Positions 28,109-37,784 of a stretch of DNA of 64,000 nucleotides are shown here, piece after piece. Position numbers and translations under genes: made by a program. Below the pieces are notes generated by a model. The model did no database searches, had not been told where the DNA came from, and saw nothing but the letters and a program-made list of their open reading frames with translations. The first letter of the stretch is position 1. The number at the start of each line of letters is the position of its first letter. The DNA is from Alphaproteobacteria bacterium LSUCC0684 (GTDB lineage: Bacteria; Pseudomonadota; Alphaproteobacteria; Puniceispirillales; UBA1172), in contig CP166130.1 of assembly GCA_041228335.1 (NCBI GenBank), forward strand, positions 1,946,638-2,010,637, written 5' to 3'.

Positions 28109-28813
28109 GTGAGCTATCTGATTGGCAAAGACATGACCGGCGGCTATGGCGGCGCAGATATCCTGCATGGCTGCACGATCGGCGTCGAAAAGGGGGAGAT
28201 CGCGGTGGTGGTCGGGCCCAATGGCGCCGGCAAGTCAACGGCGATGAAAGCCATTTTCGGGATGCTGAACCTCCGCGAAGGTCAGGTCATGATCGATGGC
28301 GAGGATATCACCCGGCTCAAACCCGATGAAAGGGTGATGAAGGGCATGGGATTTGTTCCCCAGACGGCAAACATCTTCACCTCCATGACGGTGGAGGAAA
28401 ATCTGGAGATGGGGGCATTTATCCGCAATGATGATATCAGCGAAACCATGGAGCAGGTCTTCACCCTGTTTCCCGTCCTGAAAGAAAAGAGGCGCCAGCC
28501 CGCAGGCGAGCTTTCCGGCGGCCAGCGCCAGCAGGTGGCGGTAGGCCGTGCCTTGATGACCCGGCCCAGGGTGCTGATGCTGGACGAGCCCACCGCCGGC
28601 GTCTCTCCCATCGTCATGGATGAACTCTTTGACCGCATCATCGAAGTGGCCCGGACCGGCATAGCCATCCTGATGGTCGAGCAGAACGCCAAGCAGGCGC
28701 TCAACATCGCCGACAAGGGCTATGTTCTGGTGCAGGGGCAAAACCGCTACACCGACACAGGCGCCGCGCTGATGGCCAACCCTGAAGTCCGCCGGGCCTT
28801 TCTGGGAGGATAG
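28109..28813 (+). CDS. livF: branched-chain-type ABC transporter ATP-binding protein
   Basis: A 234-residue LivF-like ATPase with Walker A GPNGAGKST, signature ELSGGQRQQVAVGRALM, Walker B VLMLDEPTAG and switch region MVEQNAKQALNIAD. The start is taken as GTG 28109, 13 bases after livG; an ATG at 28133 would shorten the N-terminus. The next gene begins at the following base. Confidence 0.91.
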   Translation: MSYLIGKDMTGGYGGADILHGCTIGVEKGEIAVVVGPNGAGKSTAMKAIFGMLNLREGQVMIDGEDITRLKPDERVMKGMGFVPQTANIFTSMTVEENLEMGAFIRNDDISETMEQVFTLFPVLKEKRRQPAGELSGGQRQQVAVGRALMTRPRVLMLDEPTAGVSPIVMDELFDRIIEVARTGIAILMVEQNAKQALNIADKGYVLVQGQNRYTDTGAALMANPEVRRAFLGG

Positions 28814-29830
28814 ATGATGACCGATCTGCTGAACGCCCTTGTGCTCATCACCAATTTCATCATCATCCCCGCCATGACCTATGGCAGCCAGCTGGCGCTG
28901 GGGGCGCTCGGCGTGACCATGATCTACAGCGTGTTGCGGTTTTCGAATTTCGCCCATGGCGAGATGATGTCCTTCGGCGCCATGGCAACGATATTGATGA
29001 CCTGGTATCTGCAAGGCCAGGGGGTGAGCCTGGGCCCGTTTCCGACGGCGCTGATCGCCATACCCATCGGCATTCTGGCCACGATTGCCCTTGTGCTCAT
29101 CACCGACCGTCTTGTCTTCCGCTATTACCGCCGGATACGGGCGGAGAACGTCACCTATCTGATTGTTTCCATCGGGGTGATGTTCTTCATCGGCGGGTTG
29201 ATCCGCTTCATCATCGGGCCCAATGATCAGGTTTTCACCGATGGGGAGCGGTTCATCCTCAAGGCAAGGGCGTTCAAGACCATGACCGGCCTCAATGAGG
29301 GGCTGGCCATCAAGATGACCCAGGGCATCACCGTCATCACCGCGATCATTATGGTGAGTTTTGTTTTCTGGTTTCTGAACAGGACCCGCACCGGCAAATC
29401 CATGCGCGCCTATTCCGATAACGAGGATCTGGCCCTTTTATCGGGGATCAATCCGGAGCGGGTGGTGCTGATCACCTGGATCATCACGGCGGCGCTGGCG
29501 GCTACGGCGGGCACGCTTTACGGGCTTGATAAAAGCTACAAGCCCTTTACCTATCTTTCCCTTCTGCTGCCGATTTTCGCCGCAGCAATAGTCGGCGGGG
29601 TCGGCAATCCGGTCGGGGCAATCGCCGGCGGTTTCGTGATTGCCTTCTCCGAGCTGACCCTCACCTTTGCCTATAAGAAGTTTCTTGCCTATCTTCTGCC
29701 GGAAAGCCTGGAGCCCTCGGGGCTGATGCAGCTTCTGTCAACGGATTACAAGATCGCGCTTTCCTTTGTCATCCTTGTTATTGTGCTGCTGGTGCGACCC
29801 ACCGGCCTCATCGGAGGCAAGACATTATGA
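28814..29830 (+). CDS. livH: branched-chain-type ABC transporter permease
   Basis: A 338-residue inner-membrane permease of the LivH type with about eight hydrophobic segments and typical TMIYSVLRFSNFAHGEMMSF and AAIVGGVGNPVGAIAGG segments. Two consecutive ATG codons (28814 and 28817) follow the livF stop after a GGGAGGA run. Its stop overlaps the livM start (ATGA). It forms the pore with LivM. Confidence 0.91.
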   Translation: MMTDLLNALVLITNFIIIPAMTYGSQLALGALGVTMIYSVLRFSNFAHGEMMSFGAMATILMTWYLQGQGVSLGPFPTALIAIPIGILATIALVLITDRLVFRYYRRIRAENVTYLIVSIGVMFFIGGLIRFIIGPNDQVFTDGERFILKARAFKTMTGLNEGLAIKMTQGITVITAIIMVSFVFWFLNRTRTGKSMRAYSDNEDLALLSGINPERVVLITWIITAALAATAGTLYGLDKSYKPFTYLSLLLPIFAAAIVGGVGNPVGAIAGGFVIAFSELTLTFAYKKFLAYLLPESLEPSGLMQLLSTDYKIALSFVILVIVLLVRPTGLIGGKTL

Positions 29831-31155
29831 CCGATCCTGTTTTTGCAACCCGGCACCGTTCCGCGCTGTTGTTCCTGGTGATGGCCGTTCTGCTGGCGCT
29901 TGTCGGCATGATCCAGAGCTGGAACGTCGCCTTCACGCTGCTCAATCTCTGCCTGATATCGGCGATCATGACCCTTGGCGTCAATATCCAGTGGGGGTAT
30001 GCGGGGCTGGTCAATTTCGGCATGATGGGCTTTACCGCCCTTGGCGGGCTTGCCGGGGTGCTGGTGGCGATGCCGCCGGTCCGGGAAGCGGTTGCCGCTG
30101 GCGGCGCCGGGATTCTGCTGGCGCTGATCACGGCCATCATCACGATCCTTGCCTCGGTCTTCACCTGGCGACGTCTGGGCGGGGCTGGCCGCAGGCAGAT
30201 CTGGGGAACGGCGCTGGTGCTGCTGGCCGGGCTTGTTTTCTTCCGCCTTATTCTTGATCCCGCGGTTGAGGCAATCGAGGCGGTTGAGCCGGCAAAGACC
30301 GGATATCTCGGCGGGCTTGGACTGCCGATCCTCATCTCCTGGATTGCCGGTGCGTTGATGGCGGCCGCGGTGGCCTGGGTGATCGGCAAGATCTCCCTCG
30401 GGCTCAGGTCGGATTATCTGGCCATCGCCACCCTCGGCATTTCCGAGATCATCATCTATGTGCTGAAAAACGAAGACTGGCTGGCCCGGGGGGTGAAAAA
30501 CGTCAACGGCCTGCCGCGGCCCGTCCCCTATGAGGTGGATCTTCAGGCCGCGCCATGGCTGATCTCGCTGTCGGAACGGTTCGATATCTCGGTGATCGAC
30601 GCATCATCGCTGATCGTCAAGATCTCTTACGCGGCGTTTTTCGTCGTGGTGCTGGCGGTGCTGTATCGTCTGGCTGAAGTGGCGCTCGATTCGCCCTGGG
30701 GCCGGATGATGCGGGCCATCCGCGACAACGAGGTTTCCGCCAACGCCATGGGCAAGAACGTCACCTCCCGTCATCTTGAGGTTTTTGTCATCGGCTCGGG
30801 CATTGTCGGTCTCGCCGGTGCCATGCTGACAACGCTTGACGGCCAGTTCACCCCGGCATCCTATCAGCCTCTGCGCTTCACCTTTCTGATTTGGGTGATG
30901 GTGATTGTGGGTGGGTCAGGCAACAATGCCGGCTCCATCCTTGGCGGCTTCCTGATCTGGTTTTTCTGGATTGAGGCTGAACCGATCGGGCTCTGGGCCA
31001 TCGCCGCCCTCACCGCGGGCATGGCCGAAGACAGCTGGCTCAAGGCCCATCTCATCGAAAACGCCTCCCATACAAGGCATATGACCATGGGGCTGGTGCT
31101 GATCCTGGTCTTGCGTTTTGCCCCAAGGGGGCTGATCCCCGAAAAGAAACGCTAG
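29827..31155 (+). CDS. livM: branched-chain-type ABC transporter permease
   Basis: A 442-residue LivM-like permease with about ten hydrophobic segments. It contains NIQWGYAGLVNFGMMGF, the EAA-like RAIRDNEVSANAMGKN, and GGSGNNAGSILGGFLIW. It is somewhat long because of extra hydrophobic segments near residues 90-140. The ATG overlaps the livH stop by four bases. Its TAG stop shares CTAG with the stop of the DMT gene on the other strand. Confidence 0.9.
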   Translation: MTDPVFATRHRSALLFLVMAVLLALVGMIQSWNVAFTLLNLCLISAIMTLGVNIQWGYAGLVNFGMMGFTALGGLAGVLVAMPPVREAVAAGGAGILLALITAIITILASVFTWRRLGGAGRRQIWGTALVLLAGLVFFRLILDPAVEAIEAVEPAKTGYLGGLGLPILISWIAGALMAAAVAWVIGKISLGLRSDYLAIATLGISEIIIYVLKNEDWLARGVKNVNGLPRPVPYEVDLQAAPWLISLSERFDISVIDASSLIVKISYAAFFVVVLAVLYRLAEVALDSPWGRMMRAIRDNEVSANAMGKNVTSRHLEVFVIGSGIVGLAGAMLTTLDGQFTPASYQPLRFTFLIWVMVIVGGSGNNAGSILGGFLIWFFWIEAEPIGLWAIAALTAGMAEDSWLKAHLIENASHTRHMTMGLVLILVLRFAPRGLIPEKKR

Positions 31156-32018
31156 GTTTCGCGCCGGGCCGCCACCTGTTCCCGCCACAGGATGAGGCAT
31201 CCTGCCGCGATGATGAGCCCGCCACCTGCCAGCGCATATTGATCCGGCATTTCCTGCCAGATGAGCGCCCCCCAGAATGTCGCCCACAGAATGACGAGAT
31301 ACTGGGCCGGGGCGATGATCGAAAGCTCGCCCCGCCTGATCGCAACGATATAGGCGAGAAAGGAACAGGCCACCAGCACCGCCGCGAGGGGCAGCAGCCG
31401 GATCTCACGCATGGTCACGTCAACCCAGCCGAACGGCAGGCTTGCAAATCCCATGATCGTCGTGACCATCGCCGTGGTCAGGGTAACGGTACCGGAATCG
31501 ATATGATCCGGGATCTTGCGGGTGATCAGATCCCGCGCCACCAGCCCGAAGGCCGTGCCCATAGGCAGGAGGAGAGCAAGATTGAACGTCCCCTTTCCCG
31601 GCGCTGAAATCATCACCACCCCGGCAAACCCCATCAGGACCGCAAGCCAGCGGAAGGGGCCGACCTTCTCGCCAAAGAGCGGGATCGAGACAAGCGTAAG
31701 CAGCACCGGAAAGATGAACACAACCGTCGTTGAGATCGCAATCGGCAGGAGCTGGATGCTGATAAAGAAGCAATAGGTGGAAACCGTCTCCGCAAGCCCG
31801 CGCGCCAGATTCCATCGATTTGCCAGATCAGGCCAGCCCGGGCGGCGCCCGGACAACCTCAGCCCGATCACCAGAATGGCGGTCAGAAAAACACCTCGCA
31901 TGCCGATGATCTGGCCGCTGGGCAGGGTTTCGCCGATGGTGCGCACCACGGCATCCCCCGCCGCCAGCAGGGTCATCGACAGCGCCATCAGTATCAGCGC
32001 CTGGCGATTTTCGGTCAT
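31152..32018 (-). CDS. DMT-superfamily (EamA) permease
   Basis: A 288-residue membrane protein with about ten segments in two EamA repeats (for example DAVVRTIGETLPSGQIIGMR and a second half with PAQYLVILWATFWGALIW). It probably exports or imports a small metabolite; the substrate is unknown. ATG 32018 lies five bases after the acyl-CoA dehydrogenase stop. The reading frame is open for 69 more codons inside that gene, but this extension is Arg/Gly-rich and not membrane-like. It belongs to the beta-oxidation-like operon by position. Confidence 0.86.
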   Translation of the reverse strand: MTENRQALILMALSMTLLAAGDAVVRTIGETLPSGQIIGMRGVFLTAILVIGLRLSGRRPGWPDLANRWNLARGLAETVSTYCFFISIQLLPIAISTTVVFIFPVLLTLVSIPLFGEKVGPFRWLAVLMGFAGVVMISAPGKGTFNLALLLPMGTAFGLVARDLITRKIPDHIDSGTVTLTTAMVTTIMGFASLPFGWVDVTMREIRLLPLAAVLVACSFLAYIVAIRRGELSIIAPAQYLVILWATFWGALIWQEMPDQYALAGGGLIIAAGCLILWREQVAARRET

Positions 32019-32023
32019 TGGCG

Positions 32024-33811
32024 CTAACTCGCAAGCCAGGCGGGCTGCATGGCCAGAACGGCCTCGTCTCCGGCAAGGATTGTCCGGACGAGCGCCATGA
32101 CCTGCGGCAGCGAATGGGTGATGAACGTATCCGCCGTCACCATCTTGGCGGCGAGGAATTCGGTATCCGCGCCATCTTTGTTGATCATATCGGCGGCGAT
32201 ACCGGCGGATCTGGCCATCAGCCATCCCCCCGTCAGGTAGCCGAGCATCATCAGGTAATTGACCCCGCCGGCAGCAGGCTTGCGCGGATCATTTGAGGTG
32301 GCCAGGAGATGCGCGACAGCTTTTCGGGTTTCGCCAACTGCCTCCCAAACGGCGGCGGCGGCATTGGCAGCGATCTTGTCTTCATGCCCGGAGAGCTGCT
32401 CCATTTCGGCATCGATCTCATCGAGAAGCGTGGTCACCGCCCGGCCTTCATCGCGGAGTGTCTTGCGAAAGACAAGGTCATTGGCCTGAATGGCGGTCGT
32501 GCCTTCGTAAATGGGCAGGATCCGCGCGTCGCGAAAATGCTGGGCTGCGCCTGTCTCCTCGATGAATCCCATCCCGCCATGCACCTGCACGGCCCGGGAG
32601 GTCAGATCAAGCGACCGTTCCGTCAGCCAGCCCTTGATGACAGGGATGAGCAGGGCCGCACGTTCCTCCCAGAAAGCGGCATCCTCCGCATTGTCGAGAT
32701 GACCAAGATCAAGCGCCGCACCACCCATGGCGGCAAGCGCCCGCATCGCCTCGATCTCGGCTTTCATGGTGGTGATCAGCCGCAGGACATCGGGATGATG
32801 GATGATGGCATCGCCCTCCTTGCCGCCAAGCGGCGCACCCTGCTTTCGGTCCATGGCATACCAGATCGCCTGTTGCAGCGCCCGTTCGGATATGGAAAGC
32901 CCTTGCAGGCCAACGGAAAACCGGGCGTGATTCATCATGCCGAACATGATCTTGAGCCCTTCGTTTTCCTCGCCCACCAGATAACCGATGGCGCCGCCAT
33001 TATCCCCGTAGGACAACACCGCCGTGGGCGAGGCCTTGATGCCGAGTTTCTTTTCGATGGAAATGCAGTGAACGTCGTTGCGCTCACCGAGCGATCCATC
33101 CGGATTGATGAGGAATTTCGGCACCACGAAGACCGAAATGCCTTTCACCCCGGCCGGCGCATCCGGTGTCCGGGCAAGAACAAGGTGGATGATGTTCTCC
33201 GCCATGTCATGCTCGCCATAGGTGATATAGATCTTCTGCCCGGTGATCCGGTAATGCTCGCCTTCCCGGACGGCCCGGGTCTTGATCGCGGCAAGATCGG
33301 TTCCGGCCTGCGGTTCGGTGAGGTTCATGGTGCCGGTCCAGCGGCCTTCGACCATGGGCGGGATGAAGATCTGCTGCTGCTCGGGGCTTGCCGATTTCTG
33401 CAGGGCATGGATCTGGCCTTGCGTCAGAAGATGGCAGAGTGCAAAGGCCATATTGGCTGACTGCCAGATCTCGTTGACCATCGATGAGATGATCATCGGC
33501 ATGTTCTGGCCGCCGAATTCCTCGCGCGCATCCATGGCCGTCCAGCCGCCTTCCGCCATGGCGCGGTAAGCGTCGGCAAACCCCGATGGCGTGGTCACCG
33601 ACCCGTCGTCATGATGAATGCACCCTTCCACATCACCTGGATGATTGGTGGGGGCGATGATATCGGCGGCAAGTTTTCCGGCCTCCTCGAGCACCGCCTC
33701 GGCAAGATCAGGCGTGATATCATCTGCACGTCCGAGCCGGGCAAGGACATTTTCCATGCCGACAACATCCTTGAGCACAAAACGGATATCCTTGAGGGGG
33801 GCGGTATACAT
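32024..33811 (-). CDS. long-form acyl-CoA dehydrogenase
   Basis: A 595-residue FAD enzyme that forms the 2,3-double bond of an acyl-CoA. Seen are MNLTEPQAGTDLAAIKTRA for flavin and substrate binding, GQKIYITYGEHDMAEN, QVHGGMGFIEETGAAQHFRD (20 residues) and the catalytic-Glu segment ILPIYEGTTAIQANDL, plus an extra C-terminal domain. This long class includes DmdC, which acts on methylmercaptopropionyl-CoA in DMSP breakdown, as well as general fatty acyl enzymes. The exact substrate is not decidable. It lies 18 bases downstream of the fadJ-like gene. Confidence 0.9.
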   Translation of the reverse strand: MYTAPLKDIRFVLKDVVGMENVLARLGRADDITPDLAEAVLEEAGKLAADIIAPTNHPGDVEGCIHHDDGSVTTPSGFADAYRAMAEGGWTAMDAREEFGGQNMPMIISSMVNEIWQSANMAFALCHLLTQGQIHALQKSASPEQQQIFIPPMVEGRWTGTMNLTEPQAGTDLAAIKTRAVREGEHYRITGQKIYITYGEHDMAENIIHLVLARTPDAPAGVKGISVFVVPKFLINPDGSLGERNDVHCISIEKKLGIKASPTAVLSYGDNGGAIGYLVGEENEGLKIMFGMMNHARFSVGLQGLSISERALQQAIWYAMDRKQGAPLGGKEGDAIIHHPDVLRLITTMKAEIEAMRALAAMGGAALDLGHLDNAEDAAFWEERAALLIPVIKGWLTERSLDLTSRAVQVHGGMGFIEETGAAQHFRDARILPIYEGTTAIQANDLVFRKTLRDEGRAVTTLLDEIDAEMEQLSGHEDKIAANAAAAVWEAVGETRKAVAHLLATSNDPRKPAAGGVNYLMMLGYLTGGWLMARSAGIAADMINKDGADTEFLAAKMVTADTFITHSLPQVMALVRTILAGDEAVLAMQPAWLAS

Positions 33812-33829
33812 CGTTCTGACCTTTTTCGG

Positions 33830-35755
33830 TTAATCCTGATATCTGTTCCGGTAATGGAGGGGCCCGCCCCGAAAGGAGGGGAAACCGACCCCGAAAATCA
33901 TGCCGGCATCGGCCATGTCGGCGCTGTCGACCACGCCTTCGGCCACCGCCTTGCGGCATTCCTCGATCATCGGGGCCAGCAGCTCGCGGGCCAGCGCCTC
34001 CTGGGCCCTTGTATCATAGACCGCCCGGGCCCGCACCGCCTTGTTGCCGTCCCAGTCATAGAAACCAGACCCGGATTTACGGCCGATTGTTCCGGCGGCC
34101 ATTTTCTCCTTCAGCGCCGCCGCCACCTTTTTCGGCATGCCGAGCGGCACGGAAGCGTCATGGGTGACATCAAGCCCGATCTGGTCAGCCAGTTCCACCG
34201 GCCCCATGGGCATGCCGAAATTCACCATCGCCTCGTCGATCTGATCGGGATCCATGCCATCGAGCATCGCCTCAATCCCTTTGAGCAGATAGGGCAGCAA
34301 TGCCCGGTTCACCAGAAACCCCGGGGCGGATTTGCAGCGGATCGGCATCTTCCGGAGCCGGCCGGCAAACATCATCCCCCGCGCCACCAGATCCTGATCC
34401 GACACCTCTGACCAGATCACCTCGACAAGCGGCAGCACGGGAACCGGATTGAAGAAATGAAGCCCGATCAGCCGTTCCGGCCTCGCCAGCGCGGCGGCAA
34501 TCTCTTCAAGGGGAATGGCCGAGGTATTGGTCGCGAGGATCGCCTCGGGTCTGGTCTTCGGCTCAAGGGCGGCAAACACCGCCTTTTTGACGTCAAGACG
34601 TTCGGCCACGGCTTCGATCACCAGGTCAGCCTCGGCAAGCCCGGCCTGGGTCCTGTCGGCGATCAGCCGGTCCATGGCGGCGTCGATCTTCGCCGGGGTC
34701 TTGAGCCGACGCTCATAGAGTTTCCGCGCCCGCTCCACCGCATGGGCGATCGCGGCATCATCCTGATCGCTCAGGGTGACGGTCAGCCCTTCCATCGCCG
34801 CGACGGCAGCGATATCACCGCCCATCACGCCGGCGCCGATGACATGAACATGCTGGATCGCGGCATCACCGCGTGCTGTCCTCTTGACGGCATCGGTGAG
34901 CTGGAAGACACGGCGCAGCCCGTCCGACGCATCACTCACCATCAGGGTCGGGAAGATGATCTTTTCCGCATCGGAGATTGCCGCCGGATCCGGGGCGTTT
35001 GCAGCAATATGATCAAGAATGGCGAAGGGCGCCGGGGTATGATCAGGCCGCACCCGCCCGGCAAAGGCCTCGCGGGCTTTCGCGACCTCGGCTGCGGTAT
35101 CCTCCCCGCGGATCTGATGGCGCGGCGGTTTCTCTCCCCCCAGACGCATCAGCATATCCATCATGGCATCGTCCAAGTGTTCACGCCCGTCGGCGAGAGC
35201 ATCGACAAGACCGGATTTGAGCGCTTCGGCAGCAGGAACCATCCGCCCGGTCAGCATCATGTCCAGCACCATATAGGCCCCGACACGTCCGTAAGCCCGG
35301 CCGGTGCCGCCATAGCCCGGCATCAGCCCGAGCTTGACTTCCGGAAACCCGACCTGGGTCTTGGGCGAGTCCGTCAGCACCAGCCGGTCCGCGAGCAGGG
35401 CAATTTCAAGCCCGCCACCAAGAGCATAGCCATCAATCCCCACCACGACAGGGAAAGGCAGCGCGGCAAATCTGTTGAACGTGTCATGCACCTCATCGAG
35501 GAGGGCGGCCACCTCCTCTTCGGTTTCAAGAGCCTCGAATTCATTGATATCGGCGCCGTAAACAAAGCCGACCTCCTTGCCTGAACGAAAGCAGAGCCCT
35601 TTTATCCCGGCGGCACCTTCCAGATGGGTGACGACATCGGCCATTTCCGCAACCACTTCCCGTGTCAGCACATTGACCGACTTTTCCCTGACATCGATGG
35701 TCAGCCGGGCGATACCTCTATCATCGGTTTCAAGTTTCCAGTGTTGCCATTGCAT
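33830..35755 (-). CDS. bifunctional enoyl-CoA hydratase / 3-hydroxyacyl-CoA dehydrogenase
   Basis: A 641-residue FadJ/FadB-type protein. The N-terminal crotonase domain (about 1-190) has GADINEFEALE, GYALGGGLEIALLADR with one catalytic Glu, and VGFPEVKLGLMPGYGGTGR with the other. The C-terminal dehydrogenase part has the NAD loop VIGAGVMGGDIAAVAA, LIGLHFFNPVPVLPLVEV with the catalytic His, and RKSGSGFYDW. ATG 35755 is preceded by GCGGAAAG; a more upstream in-frame ATG is weaker. Together with the next gene it covers three beta-oxidation steps; no thiolase is nearby. Confidence 0.93.
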   Translation of the reverse strand: MQWQHWKLETDDRGIARLTIDVREKSVNVLTREVVAEMADVVTHLEGAAGIKGLCFRSGKEVGFVYGADINEFEALETEEEVAALLDEVHDTFNRFAALPFPVVVGIDGYALGGGLEIALLADRLVLTDSPKTQVGFPEVKLGLMPGYGGTGRAYGRVGAYMVLDMMLTGRMVPAAEALKSGLVDALADGREHLDDAMMDMLMRLGGEKPPRHQIRGEDTAAEVAKAREAFAGRVRPDHTPAPFAILDHIAANAPDPAAISDAEKIIFPTLMVSDASDGLRRVFQLTDAVKRTARGDAAIQHVHVIGAGVMGGDIAAVAAMEGLTVTLSDQDDAAIAHAVERARKLYERRLKTPAKIDAAMDRLIADRTQAGLAEADLVIEAVAERLDVKKAVFAALEPKTRPEAILATNTSAIPLEEIAAALARPERLIGLHFFNPVPVLPLVEVIWSEVSDQDLVARGMMFAGRLRKMPIRCKSAPGFLVNRALLPYLLKGIEAMLDGMDPDQIDEAMVNFGMPMGPVELADQIGLDVTHDASVPLGMPKKVAAALKEKMAAGTIGRKSGSGFYDWDGNKAVRARAVYDTRAQEALARELLAPMIEECRKAVAEGVVDSADMADAGMIFGVGFPSFRGGPLHYRNRYQD

Positions 35756-35840
35756 CTTTCCGCTCCCATTCATTCCGGGGCCAGTCTAGCGAAGCGGCGG
35801 GCTGTTTCCAACTTATTTGAGGCCGGGCGCCTGCGGCAGA

Positions 35841-36839
35841 TCATCCCCCGGATGCGAGGGCGCGGGCAGCATCGAGGGCCGCGTCATCCACGCTCAACCC
35901 TTCTGCCCGGGCCGTAAGGCGGCGGGCTTGCCGGTTGCCTCCGGGCAGGCGCGCGCCGTCATCTTCGATCAGCCGGGCAAATTCCGCCAGCCGCTCCGGC
36001 ACGCCATCGGCCATGACGCCCGGGTCGATCAGGATCATGATCTGGCCGGTATTCGGGGCCGGGCCTTCGGCCTCGAAGAAGGATGTTGCCTCAACGCCGA
36101 AATTCGCCCCGGTGAGGCCGGCGGCGAGAATTTCAATCATCAGGGCCAGCGCCGCGCCCTTGGCTTCGGCCATGGGCACCATCGAGCCCTTGAGCGCGGC
36201 CTCCGCGCTGGTTGTGGGCTGGCCGTCGGCATCCAGCGCCCAGCCTTCGGGGATTGGCGCGTTCTTCTGCTTTGCGGTCAGGATATTACCGCGGGCGACA
36301 CGGCTGGTGGCAAGATCGATCACCAGCGGCGGCCGACCGGCGAGAGGTGCCGCAAAGGCGATGGGATTGGTGCCGAAAAGCGGCGTCTTGCCTCCCCAGG
36401 GAGCCATCGCCGCCGGGGTATTGCCGAGCAAAAGGGCAATCAGGCCTTCCTCCGCCATGGCCTCGACGTGATGCCCGGCAACCCCGTAATGATGCGAGCG
36501 GCATATCCCGGCCATGGCAATGCCGGCCTCACGGGCGACAGCCGGGGCCTCTTTCTGCAAGAGATCAAAGGCCGGATAGGCAAAACCATGGCCCGCATCA
36601 ATCGCCAGCACCCCGGACCGGGGCTGGCGGCTCTGCGGAACAGCCATCCCGTCGACCTTGCCGCTCTGCGCCTGACCGGCATAGCTTGGCACCCGCGACA
36701 GGCCATGGCCTTTCTTGCCATCGATTTCCGCAAGCACAAGCGCCCGCGCAACCGAACGGGCATTGGCTTCGGATGTCCGGCTCCGGGTCAGGGCCTTGGT
36801 AACAAGATCTTCGAGGTCAGTTTCAGTAATCGTGGTCAT
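35841..36839 (-). CDS. comC: (R)-sulfolactate dehydrogenase-like Ldh2-family oxidoreductase
   Basis: A 332-residue NAD(P)-dependent malate/L-lactate dehydrogenase-family protein (Ldh2), not related to classical LDH. Seen are EIDGKKGHGLSRVPSY, GICRSHHYGVAGHHVEAMA with the family His, GTNPIAFAAP and a C-terminal LIDPGVMADG. In sulfolactate clusters this family is ComC, which reduces sulfopyruvate to (R)-sulfolactate. Its ATG overlaps the slcC stop by four bases, and suyAB lie upstream, so the ComC role is well supported by context. Sequence alone would allow other 2-hydroxyacid substrates. Confidence 0.85.
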   Translation of the reverse strand: MTTITETDLEDLVTKALTRSRTSEANARSVARALVLAEIDGKKGHGLSRVPSYAGQAQSGKVDGMAVPQSRQPRSGVLAIDAGHGFAYPAFDLLQKEAPAVAREAGIAMAGICRSHHYGVAGHHVEAMAEEGLIALLLGNTPAAMAPWGGKTPLFGTNPIAFAAPLAGRPPLVIDLATSRVARGNILTAKQKNAPIPEGWALDADGQPTTSAEAALKGSMVPMAEAKGAALALMIEILAAGLTGANFGVEATSFFEAEGPAPNTGQIMILIDPGVMADGVPERLAEFARLIEDDGARLPGGNRQARRLTARAEGLSVDDAALDAARALASGG

Positions 36840-37780
36840 CTGCCTTCTCCATCAGGTCCCATATGGGCCTGAACATTACGGGCCGTCATTTCCGATACCC
36901 TGATATTGGAATCATGGGTCAATCCGGCGATATGCGGGGTCAGGATCAGGTTTTCAACCCCTTCGAACATGGCAAGGGAGGCCGCATCGGCGGGTTCTTC
37001 TTCAAACACGTCCAGCGCCGCCCCGGAAACATGACCGGCTTTCATTAATTCGGCGAGGGCCGAATGATCGACAATCCCGCCCCTTGCCGTGTTGATCAGC
37101 ACGCATCCCGGCTTCATGGAGCGGAGACGTTCGGCACCAAAAAGCCCGGCCGTGGACCTGGTAAGGGGCAGATGCAGGGAGACCACATCGGCCGCGGCAA
37201 GACAGTCTTCAAGCGAGGTGACCTGCCAGCCTTCCGCTGTCCTTCCCGATCCAAGTGCCGGATCAGCTATGAGGATCTCCATCCCCAGGGCCGAAGCACG
37301 CGCCGCAACCGCGCGGCCGATAATCCCGCCGCCCACCAGCCCGAGGATGCATCCGGCAATCTCCCGGCCATCGGAAAGCCTTGCCCGGGGGAATGTTCCG
37401 GCCAGCATCTCGGCCGTGGAGGAAAACACCGGCCGCAGCAACTGAAGACTGGCGGCAATGACATATTCGGCAACGCTGTCGGCATTGGCGCCTGTCGCGG
37501 GGCACACGGCGATGCCACGTCTTGAGGCGGCTTCCTGATCGATATTGTCAAGGCCCACTCCAAGCCGGCCAATGACACAAAGACGGGGGGCCGCGGCGAT
37601 GAGTTCCGCGTCAACTTCGGTCCGGTTGCGGACGATCAGCCCCCGGGCGGTGGCGAGTTCCGCCATCAGCCGGGGCCTGTCTCGGACCAGATCGGGATCA
37701 TAGAGCGTCCGGTACAGGCGGCTGAGTTCAGCCACCACCCGTTCTTCCATGAATTCCGAAATCACCAGATCCGGGTTCAC
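36836..37780 (-). CDS. slcC: (S)-sulfolactate dehydrogenase, D-2-hydroxyacid dehydrogenase family
   Basis: A 314-residue NAD-dependent enzyme. Seen are IVRNRTEVDAELIAAAP, the Rossmann loop LGLVGGGIIGRAVAARA, catalytic Arg in LINTARGGIVD, Glu in DVFEEEPAD and His in LILTPHIAGLTH. The N-terminus NPDLVISEFMEE resembles SlcC, which oxidises (S)-sulfolactate to sulfopyruvate. The start is probably GTG 37780, four bases after the suyB stop; GTG 37792 overlapping suyB by eight bases is an alternative. Position between suyB and comC supports the assignment. Confidence 0.87.
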   Translation of the reverse strand: MNPDLVISEFMEERVVAELSRLYRTLYDPDLVRDRPRLMAELATARGLIVRNRTEVDAELIAAAPRLCVIGRLGVGLDNIDQEAASRRGIAVCPATGANADSVAEYVIAASLQLLRPVFSSTAEMLAGTFPRARLSDGREIAGCILGLVGGGIIGRAVAARASALGMEILIADPALGSGRTAEGWQVTSLEDCLAAADVVSLHLPLTRSTAGLFGAERLRSMKPGCVLINTARGGIVDHSALAELMKAGHVSGAALDVFEEEPADAASLAMFEGVENLILTPHIAGLTHDSNIRVSEMTARNVQAHMGPDGEGR

Positions 37781-37784
37781 CCGA

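Noticed and set aside
31152-32225. Longer version of the DMT gene starting at 32225
   Set aside because: The first 69 codons lie inside the acyl-CoA dehydrogenase gene and are Arg/Gly-rich. ATG 32018 starts at the first family segment.
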